From: Sedimentisphaerales bacterium
Lineage (GTDB): Bacteria; Planctomycetota; Phycisphaerae; Sedimentisphaerales; SG8-4
NCBI GenBank assembly: GCA_016928975.1
Contig: JAFGJR010000004.1
Location: 1-5,511 of the forward strand
Reading direction: 5' to 3'
Length of the DNA stretch: 5,511 nucleotides
The notes below the pieces were generated by a model. It worked only from the letters and a program-made list of their open reading frames with translations, was not told the origin of the DNA and searched no databases. Made by a program: the position numbers and the translations under genes. Below, piece by piece: positions 1-4,827 of this stretch. Numbering within the stretch: position 1 is the stretch's first letter; the number at the start of each line of letters is the position of its first letter.

Positions 1-492
1 CTGGAGCACTGGGCGTACTACCTGTTCTATAATTGGCCCTTGACGATTCGACGACGGATGCGCCGCCGTGCCCAGATGCGCGCCTCGCTGCCGGCCCGGT
101 ACTGGCATGGGAGCCCCTGTGTCCTGGCAGCGGCGGCGGTTCTTGGCTTGGTGAGCTACGCTCACTTCCGTCGCACCGGCCAGCTCCCCTCGCTGAAGGA
201 GTACTGGTGGCTGGTGATCGCGGCGCCCCTGTTGTGCGGGTCACTGGTGGCGCTGGGCAGTGGCGGGGCGGCCCTCGGCAGGCGAATCGTCCTCGCGGCC
301 GTCTGTGGGGCTTCGACGGGCGTGGTAGCAACGGCCCTATTGGCGATCATCACGCGAACGGGCCCGACACCCGAAACTCATCTCATTGTTGCTCAGGGCG
401 TGTGGCAGGTGTTCCTCTTCACGATCCTTTCCACCGTGGGGGCCGTCATGACAGAGCTGACGCTGCCCGAACCGAGGGAGGTGGCAACGTAG
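1..492 (+). CDS. C-terminal part of a multi-pass membrane protein, unknown function (5' end outside window)
   Basis: The frame is open from the first base to a TAG at 490-492, giving 163 residues, so the gene almost certainly starts upstream. A TTG at 40 lies inside it but has no reason to be the start. The visible part begins with an aromatic stretch followed by a very basic segment (residues 17-27, RRRMRRRAQMR), which suggests a cytoplasmic loop. Four hydrophobic segments follow, at about residues 40-56, 68-86, 95-117 and 129-153, ending in a short acidic tail. This makes it an inner-membrane protein. I recognise no catalytic motif or family, and the missing N-terminal part probably holds whatever would identify it. 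No strong terminator follows, and the next gene has its own predicted promoter, so the two are probably transcribed separately. Confidence is good that this is coding and low on function. Confidence 0.7.
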   Translation: MEHWAYYLFYNWPLTIRRRMRRRAQMRASLPARYWHGSPCVLAAAAVLGLVSYAHFRRTGQLPSLKEYWWLVIAAPLLCGSLVALGSGGAALGRRIVLAAVCGASTGVVATALLAIITRTGPTPETHLIVAQGVWQVFLFTILSTVGAVMTELTLPEPREVAT

Positions 493-626
493 AATCCCGT
501 GGCAACCTGTGCTCGCCGGGGGCATGAGAGACTTCGTTCGAGAGAAGAAATGCTCGCGTGTGCGGCAATTCCGCAGAATCGTGAAGGAGCCGGCCGATAG
601 AATTGTCGCGTTCGGGCGAAAAACCA

Positions 627-654
627 TTGGAAAAATCGTTTCCGGTCGTATAAT
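627..654 (+). promoter_or_regulatory. Predicted sigma70-type promoter for the 744-2237 gene pair
   Basis: A perfect TATAAT -10 box lies at 649-654, with TTGGAA (4 of 6 matches to TTGACA) at 627-632 and a 16-nt spacer. It sits in a locally AT-rich patch of a GC-rich region. Transcription would start near 661, leaving a leader of about 83 nt before the ATG at 744. The rest of the 493-743 gap shows only a weak 5-bp hairpin (561-575, TGCGG/CCGCA) and nothing else I can name. Confidence 0.6.
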
Positions 655-743
655 AGCACTGGATGGGTCGGCGGGGTACCTTGTTCGGATGCTTGCACGG
701 CTCATGGGATGTGTATGGAAGTTCTGTGGAGCAGTTTCCTTTC

Positions 744-1505
744 ATGTCGGTCAATAGTTACAGCTCTCTATGCGATGATTTCTACATTGATATGTTCGTC
801 AACACGGAGCTGGATCTGCCTGCCGAGCGGGACACCGTTCTGACGTTCTTCGATCGGATTCAAAGGCAGTATCCCCGCATGGGCCGCTTCGTACGACGCG
901 ACAGCAACGAATACTACCTCGAAGAGGACCACGGGTCCGGGCAGTACCGCTGGGTGAGCCTGGAAGTGGACCGCATCGGCTCCGGCGTAGTCAATCCCGC
1001 CAGCTCCGACGAGGCCTATCAGCAGGACAGACTGATCCTGGAGCTGGTCCCCTACATGCTCGGCGTTACCCCCCTGGACGTCGACTCGCTCGACGTTACG
1101 TTCGCCATGGACTTCGACTGCGCGGGCAACCACGATGAGATCATCGCCGAGGCGCTGTTTGGCAATAGCGCCTTCGGATGCCTGCTCGATCTTCCCAACA
1201 GCAAGCCGATCGTCTTCTCTCCCGCGATCGTGCTGTCGCTGGCGGAGAACGAGCGAACGCAGGCCCGCGTGTGCATCGAGTCCAAGACGAGCATCTTCGA
1301 GCCCGGCGAGAAGGACAGCCCCCGCGATGAGGCGATCAGCCTGATGTTGACGGTTCGCCAGTATCCCCAAACCGATGAGCGGTTCGATCCTGTGACGTCG
1401 TTCGAGCGGCAGTGTCAACTTGCCGAGGAGCTGATGGCGGAGAGGATCGTACGTCACTTTGTACAGCCGCTGATGGAGGTGATCGCGCAAAGACGGTCGA
1501 CATGA
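744..1505 (+). CDS. Conserved-looking acidic cytoplasmic protein of unknown function
   Basis: The chosen ATG at 744 gives 253 residues beginning MSVNSYSSLC and has GGAG at 728-731, 12 nt upstream. The frame stays open upstream to an ATG at 663, but that start would fall at the predicted transcription start and would add 27 residues with no family look. There is no signal peptide or membrane segment, and the protein is acidic. It looks like an alpha/beta soluble protein: an N-terminal domain with a conserved-looking RRDSNEYYLEED stretch (51-62), a central FAMDFDCAGNHDEIIAEAL region (120-138), and a helical C-terminus (about 219-250, ERQCQLAEELMAERIVRHF). The length and layout loosely recall the TIGR04255 group of uncharacterised proteins, but this is an impression, not an identification. 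It lies 42 nt upstream of the next gene in the same direction, probably in one operon. Function unknown. Confidence 0.75.
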   Translation: MSVNSYSSLCDDFYIDMFVNTELDLPAERDTVLTFFDRIQRQYPRMGRFVRRDSNEYYLEEDHGSGQYRWVSLEVDRIGSGVVNPASSDEAYQQDRLILELVPYMLGVTPLDVDSLDVTFAMDFDCAGNHDEIIAEALFGNSAFGCLLDLPNSKPIVFSPAIVLSLAENERTQARVCIESKTSIFEPGEKDSPRDEAISLMLTVRQYPQTDERFDPVTSFERQCQLAEELMAERIVRHFVQPLMEVIAQRRST

Positions 1506-1547
1506 ACCGATCTTCATTTTCCAGAACTGGAGTGTAGAGGACCCGCG

Positions 1548-2237
1548 ATGACGCTCGAAGCGCCGTACAGCAAGCACAACAAGACCAACTTCAAGATCTA
1601 CATTGCCTTGTGTCTGGGTGCGGCCGTTATTTTTGCCTATGACGGGTACTTGAGCAAATATCCGTGGTCTCTTCGCCGCAAGTTCCATGAGGAGCACACC
1701 AAGGTGATCCTGTTCCGCACGGGGGCGGATTTGCAGCAGGATCTGGATCGCGGCCTGGTCTCCCAGGAGCTGCGACGCCAGTTCGGCGAGGCCAGGGCGC
1801 CTCTGTCGGACGCGGCGGTCGCCTCGGTCCAGCAGGCCGGCAGCAGGTGGGCGATTGCCGATCAGGCGAAGAAGTACTCCCTCGCGAAGGAGCAGGACGG
1901 ACTGGCCATCTACAGGGAGGGACCGGATGAGACAATGCTCTTCAACCAGATCTCGCCGTTCTTCTTCGTTGTCGGTGCCGCCATCTTCGGATTCATGCTC
2001 TGGCGTCGCAAGGACGTAAAGGTCGTGGCCGATGAGAACGAGCTGGTCGTGGCGGGTAAAGAGAGGATTCCCTACGACTCGATCGAGAGGATCGACAAGA
2101 CCTATCTGGAGAAGCGAGGGTTCTTCACGATCGTCTACAAGAAGGCGAACGGCCGCGAAGTGCACCGAAAGCTGAGCGACCGTGACTACGACAACCTCGC
2201 ACCCATCGTTGACCACCTGATCGCCAAGATCTCGTAG
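1548..2237 (+). CDS. Two-pass membrane protein with a C-terminal, possibly PH-like, cytoplasmic domain
   Basis: The ATG at 1548 has a good Shine-Dalgarno, AGAGGA at 1536-1541, spaced 6 nt; the product is 229 residues. A basic N-terminus (PYSKHNKTNFK) precedes TM1 (about 17-34). A mostly helical, charged segment (35-134) follows, then TM2 (about 135-151) and the positively charged stop RRKDVK. By the positive-inside rule both ends are cytoplasmic and the 100-residue middle segment is exported. The C-terminal 75 residues alternate short beta strands with a final helix (ELVVAGKERIPYDSIERIDK, then FFTIVYKKANGREVHRKL, then a helix to the end). That pattern is typical of small bacterial PH/GRAM-like domains attached to membrane anchors, but this is inference from pattern. 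The gene follows the 744-1505 gene by 42 nt in the same frame, separated by a single in-frame TGA, so co-transcription is likely. No enzyme motif is visible and the role is unknown. Confidence 0.8.
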   Translation: MTLEAPYSKHNKTNFKIYIALCLGAAVIFAYDGYLSKYPWSLRRKFHEEHTKVILFRTGADLQQDLDRGLVSQELRRQFGEARAPLSDAAVASVQQAGSRWAIADQAKKYSLAKEQDGLAIYREGPDETMLFNQISPFFFVVGAAIFGFMLWRRKDVKVVADENELVVAGKERIPYDSIERIDKTYLEKRGFFTIVYKKANGREVHRKLSDRDYDNLAPIVDHLIAKIS

Positions 2238-2303
2238 CCCAGCGCCGGCCAAGTCGATCCTCCAATCCTTCCGGAGCGGTGCCCGTACCGATTGTCCAAT
2301 ACA

Positions 2304-2337
2304 CCTGGATACCGCATTTCCAGGCTGAGAATGCGGT
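2304..2337 (+). other. Two interlocked perfect inverted repeats (potential H-type pseudoknot)
   Basis: Stem 1 is CCTGGA (2304-2309) with TCCAGG (2319-2324). Stem 2 is ACCGCATT (2311-2318) with AATGCGGT (2330-2337). The left arm of stem 2 fills the loop of stem 1, so the two can form together as an H-type pseudoknot with connecting loops of 1, 0 and 5 nt, or compete as alternative hairpins. It lies 67 nt after the stop of the membrane-protein gene and 49 nt before the next promoter, so it would be in the 3' end of the upstream transcript. There is no U-run after it, so it is not a canonical intrinsic terminator, though it may mark or protect the transcript end. No known RNA family is recognised. 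Confidence 0.4.
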
Positions 2338-2385
2338 TCTGGTTCCGCCACGGCGAAGATTCCGTGTAAATAGCAAAGATTTATC

Positions 2386-2413
2386 TTGACAAATATGGCA
2401 ATATAGGTAGACT
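2386..2413 (+). promoter_or_regulatory. Predicted sigma70-type promoter of the PEP-CTERM gene
   Basis: A perfect TTGACA -35 box (2386-2391), a 16-nt spacer and TAGACT (2408-2413; 4 of 6 matches to TATAAT) lie in a sharply AT-rich block (about 2366-2410). Transcription would begin near 2420. A short dyad, AAGAT-TT-ATCTT (2376-2387), overlaps the first two bases of the -35 box and could be an operator. I looked for a sigma54 site because the block contains TGGCA (2396-2400), but the matching TTGC half is absent. Confidence 0.6.
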
Positions 2414-2419
2414 GGAGCC

Positions 2420-2576
2420 TGACTGTCTGAGGGCACGGACTGTCCTGGGGCAAGAAGGTGGAGTGCGGGTGATGGTTCCACGGAGGGCTTCCCCGCTCAG
2501 TTTGCGCCGCAAGCATTGCGAGTAGGTGCAGGAGCAACCGGCCTTATCGTCGCGGCGCCTGGTTGGGAGACTGAAC
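2420..2576 (+). promoter_or_regulatory. Long, possibly structured 5' leader of the PEP-CTERM gene
   Basis: About 157 nt separate the predicted transcription start from the ATG at 2577, long for a small single gene. Possible hairpins are GTGGA/TCCAC (2458-2462 with 2477-2481), CGCAA/TTGCG (2508-2512 with 2516-2520), and a 7-bp stem with one G-U pair (2535-2541 with 2559-2565). The last abuts the gene's GGGAG ribosome-binding site (2565-2569) and takes its first G. I compared the leader by eye with cyclic-di-GMP riboswitch consensus elements and saw no convincing match. The rest of the 2238-2576 gap contains only the inverted-repeat cluster and promoter listed separately. Confidence 0.35.
2472..2525 (+). 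other. Possible 17-codon upstream ORF in the leader
   Basis: ATG at 2472 has GGAG at 2460-2463 with 8-nt spacing and reads 17 codons (MVPRRASPLSLRRKHCE) to a TAG at 2523-2525. It is in the same frame as the PEP-CTERM gene, whose frame reopens directly after that TAG. Five of its 17 residues are basic (4 Arg, 1 Lys). It could act as a leader peptide or be a chance ORF. The good spacing is the only positive evidence. Confidence 0.2.
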
Positions 2577-3107
2577 ATGAGAAGCGTCCAAGTTCTCACC
2601 GCCGTGGCGGTAGCCCTGATGCTCAGCCAATCGGCTGTGGCCGTGCCGGTCCTGGTTGACACGTTCACCGTTCCGGCCAGCGGGACCCCGGTAACATCCT
2701 CCGTCACGCTTGGCGCGGGCGACAGCTACCTGTTTGAGGCGATCGGCACGTTTTCCGCCGGGGCGAATATCACCGCCGATGCCGAGTACTCCTCCGGCCC
2801 GACCAGCTACGTGTGGCAGGATTCCGTCGAGGGCTACGAGAGCTACGGCGAAGGACTCCTGGAGCTGCGAGTCGATGGCGGCTTCGTCGAGTGGGGCGCT
2901 TACAATCCAAGCCATGTCTACATACTCCCCTGGACCGGTGCAGGCGCTCCGGTGACATTCGACATCTACGATATCTACTACGGAAACAACACGGGTGAGT
3001 TGCTGGTGAACATCTACCAGGATGTGATTCCGGCCCCCGGCGCGATCCTGCTCGGCTCTCTGGGTATCGGCCTGGTAGGCTGGCTGCGGAGGCGAGGCGC
3101 CATGTAA
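2577..3107 (+). CDS. Secreted PEP-CTERM (exosortase-sorted) protein with a LecA/PA-IL-like lectin domain
   Basis: The ATG at 2577 follows GGGAG (2565-2569) by 7 nt and begins a clear signal peptide, which excludes the in-frame GTG at 2526. The product is 176 residues. Residues 1-22 are the signal peptide (basic MR, hydrophobic core, AVA before a likely cut after A22). Residues 27-147 are a beta-rich domain, and 151-176 the sorting tail: IPAPGA, a hydrophobic helix (157-170), then RRRGAM. In this family an exosortase in the inner membrane cleaves near the PEP-like motif of proteins destined for the envelope or extracellular matrix. The body recalls Pseudomonas LecA in order and spacing: VTSSVTLGAGDSYLFEAIGT (39-58) against VTSIIYNPGDVITIVAAG, and YGNNTGELLVNI (135-146) against YGNNSGSFSVNI. 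LecA binds calcium and galactose through this last stretch. Here the Asn pair (N137, N138) is kept and D132 may stand for Asp100, but the loop between is two residues shorter. Sorting is well supported; sugar binding is inference. Confidence 0.88.
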   Translation: MRSVQVLTAVAVALMLSQSAVAVPVLVDTFTVPASGTPVTSSVTLGAGDSYLFEAIGTFSAGANITADAEYSSGPTSYVWQDSVEGYESYGEGLLELRVDGGFVEWGAYNPSHVYILPWTGAGAPVTFDIYDIYYGNNTGELLVNIYQDVIPAPGAILLGSLGIGLVGWLRRRGAM

Positions 3108-3133
3108 GCCACCTCCTCGAACCATGACAATCC

Positions 3134-3169
3134 CGGGCCGCAAGCCACCCTTGCGGCCCGTTTCGTTTT
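3134..3169 (+). terminator. Strong intrinsic terminator after the PEP-CTERM gene
   Basis: A perfect 11-bp GC-rich stem (3134-3144 with 3150-3160, CGGGCCGCAAG/CTTGCGGCCCG) encloses a 5-nt loop, CCACC, and is followed by TTTCGTTTT. It begins 27 nt past the TAA. Read from the other strand there is no U-tract, so it acts for the + strand gene only. Confidence 0.9.
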
Positions 3170-3234
3170 GGCCGCCGCCCTCCCCAGGCTTGCCATCGCC
3201 GAACTGGCCCTGTTTGCATGACACGCCAGGGAAT

Positions 3235-3255
3235 GACCGGACCTCACATCCGGTC
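3235..3255 (-). terminator. Possible terminator hairpin at the 3' end of the oxidoreductase operon
   Basis: A perfect 7-bp stem, GACCGGA/TCCGGTC (3235-3241 with 3249-3255), has a 7-nt loop and lies 25 nt beyond the stop codon of the gamma subunit gene, in the gap between convergent genes. On the - strand it is followed by ATTCCC, so the U-tract is poor and the element is weak as an intrinsic terminator. Confidence 0.35.
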
Positions 3256-3280
3256 TTGGTGTGCCTGTCCGCAGCCAGCG

Positions 3281-3856
3281 TTATCCGTGGCGCAGGGCGT
3301 GGTCGGCGCCGCGGCGGAGGGCTTCGGTGTTGGGGGGGATCATCTTGTAGTGGCGCTCGGGCAGGATGTCGGGCAGGGCCTCGGCGGCTTGCTCGGGGCT
3401 GAGGTGCCCCCGCTTGCCCAGGTAGGCGCCGAGCATGACCATGTTGGCGCTCTTGGGCGAGCCCGCTTGGATGGCGAGGTCCTCGGCGGGGATGCCGATG
3501 ACATCGACGCCGTCCGGGACAGAGGGGACGGCCTGGATCAGTGAGCTGTTGAAGACCAGCAGGCCGCCCGGCTTGAGGCGCGGGGCGAATTTGCTCAGCG
3601 AGGCCTTGTTGCAGATCACCAGCGAGTTCGGACTGCTGACGACCGGGCAGGCGATGGGCCTGTCCGATACGATCACCATGCAGTTGGCGGTCCCGCCGCG
3701 AACCTCGGCGCCGTAAGAGGGCATGTACGTCACCTCCAGGCCGGCCCGCATGGCCGTCTGGGCCAGAAGCTTGCCCGCCAGAACGATCCCCTGGCCGCCG
3801 AAACCGGCCATCACCATCTCTTCATAAAGGCTCGTGGCAATTGCGGATGGAGTCAC
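3281..3856 (-). CDS. 2-oxoacid:ferredoxin oxidoreductase, gamma subunit
   Basis: This is the small gamma (POR/KOR/VOR gamma) subunit of a CoA-acylating 2-oxoacid:ferredoxin oxidoreductase, a cytoplasmic complex that oxidatively decarboxylates 2-oxoacids or runs in reverse. The start chosen is GTG at 3856, which overlaps the beta subunit's TGA in a GTGA and has AGGTGA (3861-3866) 4 nt upstream. It yields 191 residues, usual for the family. The frame is open further upstream, but that part lies inside the beta gene. Family hallmarks are the nucleotide-loop-like GFGGQG (18-23), PSYGAEVRGGTANC (46-59), KPGGLLVFNSSLI (95-107) and SANMVMLGAYL (137-147). An internal ATG at residue 14 would also leave these intact but fits the coupling less well. 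The subunit class is certain; the substrate (2-oxoglutarate or branched-chain 2-oxoacids) cannot be read from it. It is named korC or similar in related operons. Confidence 0.93.
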   Translation of the reverse strand: MTPSAIATSLYEEMVMAGFGGQGIVLAGKLLAQTAMRAGLEVTYMPSYGAEVRGGTANCMVIVSDRPIACPVVSSPNSLVICNKASLSKFAPRLKPGGLLVFNSSLIQAVPSVPDGVDVIGIPAEDLAIQAGSPKSANMVMLGAYLGKRGHLSPEQAAEALPDILPERHYKMIPPNTEALRRGADHALRHG

Positions 3857-4617
3857 TTGGTCACCTGCCTCTCTGCCAGTTCCAGCGTCTTCAAAGGGCC
3901 GATGGGAAAGACCTTGCTCATCTGTTCCTCGATCCATTTCATCGCGTCGCTCGGCGACATCCGCCAGTAGGTCGGACAGGGAGACAGGATCTCCACCAGC
4001 GACAGGCCCGGGGCCCCATTCATCTGTAGCTCGAATGCGTGCTTAAGGGCGGCCTTGGTCTGGCGAATGCGTGGGACGCTGCTCAAGGCGCATCGTTCCA
4101 CGTACACGGCGCCGGGGAGGATCGCCAGCAGCTCCGAGACTTGCAGGGGGTATCCCTGGCCGTTGGATTGCCGGCCCTGGGGCGTGGTCGCCGTCACCTG
4201 GCCCAGGACGGTGGTGGGGGCCATCTGGCCGCCGGTCATGCCGAACACGGCGTTGTTGATGAACACCACGGTCATCTGCTCGGCGCGGTGGGCGGCGTGG
4301 ATGATCTCCGCCGTGCCGATCGCCGCCAGGTCACCGTCGCCCTGATAGGAGAAGATGATGCTGTCGGGGTTCGTGCGTTTCATGCCGGTCGCCACAGCAG
4401 GGGCACGGCCGTGCGCGACCTCGATCATGTCCACGTCGAGGTAGTTGTACGCCAGCACCGCGCAGCCCACCGGCGCGATCCCGATCGTCCGGTCGCGGAT
4501 GCCCAGCTCTTCGATCACCTCCGCCAGCAGGCGATGCGCGATGCCGTGGCCGCAGCCCGGACAATAGTGCGTCGGGCAATCCTTGAGGACCTTCGATCTC
4601 TTGAATGCTGTCTTCAT
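3853..4617 (-). CDS. 2-oxoacid:ferredoxin oxidoreductase, beta subunit (thiamine diphosphate-binding)
   Basis: The 254-residue product is the catalytic beta subunit that binds thiamine diphosphate and a [4Fe-4S] cluster. The ThDP motif is complete: GDGDLAAIG (93-101) followed by NN (121-122), with NNAVFGMTGGQMAPTT conserved as in the family. Four cysteines sit where the cluster ligands of related enzymes lie: C19 and C22 in CPGCGHG, C52 in APVGCAV, and C214 in LSPCPTYW. The segment AHGRAPAVATGMKR (68-81) is also typical. All expected residues are present, so the subunit looks functional. The ATG at 4617 begins MKTAFKRSKV and leaves the normal N-terminal length before CPGCGHG, but no real Shine-Dalgarno precedes it. 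It overlaps the gamma gene by 4 nt and is separated from the alpha gene by a 210-nt gap holding a repeat. Close relatives are annotated KorB or the VOR ThDP subunit; the substrate is undetermined. Confidence 0.95.
   Translation of the reverse strand: MKTAFKRSKVLKDCPTHYCPGCGHGIAHRLLAEVIEELGIRDRTIGIAPVGCAVLAYNYLDVDMIEVAHGRAPAVATGMKRTNPDSIIFSYQGDGDLAAIGTAEIIHAAHRAEQMTVVFINNAVFGMTGGQMAPTTVLGQVTATTPQGRQSNGQGYPLQVSELLAILPGAVYVERCALSSVPRIRQTKAALKHAFELQMNGAPGLSLVEILSPCPTYWRMSPSDAMKWIEEQMSKVFPIGPLKTLELAERQVTK
3861..3866 (-). promoter_or_regulatory. Ribosome-binding site fixing the gamma subunit start
   Basis: AGGTGA, read on the - strand, matches the 3' part of the full Shine-Dalgarno and lies 4 nt before the GTG at 3856. 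Together with the 4-nt GTGA overlap with the beta stop, it supports coupled translation and the GTG start. Confidence 0.6.
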
Positions 4618-4658
4618 TGTCTTATACGCAATGGATCTCGAATAGAATGTGCGTGACT

Positions 4659-4755
4659 ATGTCGCCCCTGCGCAGGCGGGGGTCCAGGACAATACGGGAT
4701 GTTACTGGATTCCCGCCCCCCGCCTGCGCGAGGGCAAGCTTCGCGGGAATGACAT
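4659..4755. repeat. Palindromic REP/MITE-like element inside the oxidoreductase operon
   Basis: The 97-bp element has related ends facing inward: it begins ATGTCGCCCC and its right end, read backwards, is ATGTCATTCC. Inside are a perfect 13-bp inverted repeat, GCGCAGGCGGGGG (4670-4682) with CCCCCGCCTGCGC (4717-4729), and a nested TCCAG/CTGGA pair (4683-4687 with 4705-4709). The right half carries a third pair, ATTCCCGC (4709-4716) with GCGGGAAT (4743-4750). The GGATTCCCGC...GCGGGAATGACA wording is that of a dispersed non-coding repeat common in many bacterial genomes. No transposase or clear target duplication is seen. Transcribed with the operon, it would make a strong hairpin between the alpha and beta genes. 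Copy number in this genome cannot be judged from one window. Confidence 0.75.
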
Positions 4756-4827
4756 CTTTGCAGCCTTTGGCGGGCTTCCATCATGTTGGAGGCTCCGACG
4801 ATGCGTTTCACTCCTACCCGCTGCCCT

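Noticed and set aside
509..757. Small basic + strand ORF (82 codons) in the gap before 744
   Set aside because: It spans the predicted promoter, overlaps the start of the next gene, has no convincing ribosome-binding site and shows no recognisable feature.
1503..1547. Possible stop-codon readthrough joining the two unknown genes, which are in frame with a single TGA between them
   Set aside because: The second gene has its own well-spaced AGAGGA site and a natural basic N-terminus before its first membrane segment, so separate translation is the simpler reading.
2396..2413. Sigma54 promoter suggested by TGGCA upstream of the PEP-CTERM gene
   Set aside because: The required TTGC half at the right spacing is missing, while a sigma70 pair fits the same bases well.
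768..2537. A 589-codon open frame on the - strand opposite both unknown genes
   Set aside because: The two + strand genes share one reading frame, so their antisense frame stays open across both. The translation is rich in Leu, Arg, Asp and His with no domain pattern, it runs through the intergenic gap and both gene ends, and the + strand products have sound starts, membrane segments and a promoter.
3857..3937. Upstream extension of the gamma subunit frame by 27 codons
   Set aside because: It lies wholly inside the beta gene, matches nothing in the gamma family, and the GTG at 3856 has both a ribosome-binding site and a GTGA overlap.
4618..4626. TATAAG just before the beta start as a - strand -10 box
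   Set aside because: No -35-like hexamer is found at 16-18 nt upstream and the message would be almost leaderless.
4614..4811. A 65-codon - strand ORF across the alpha-beta gap
   Set aside because: Much of it is translated repeat: the CHSREACPRAGGGRESS wording is the usual product of reading this palindromic element, not a protein family.
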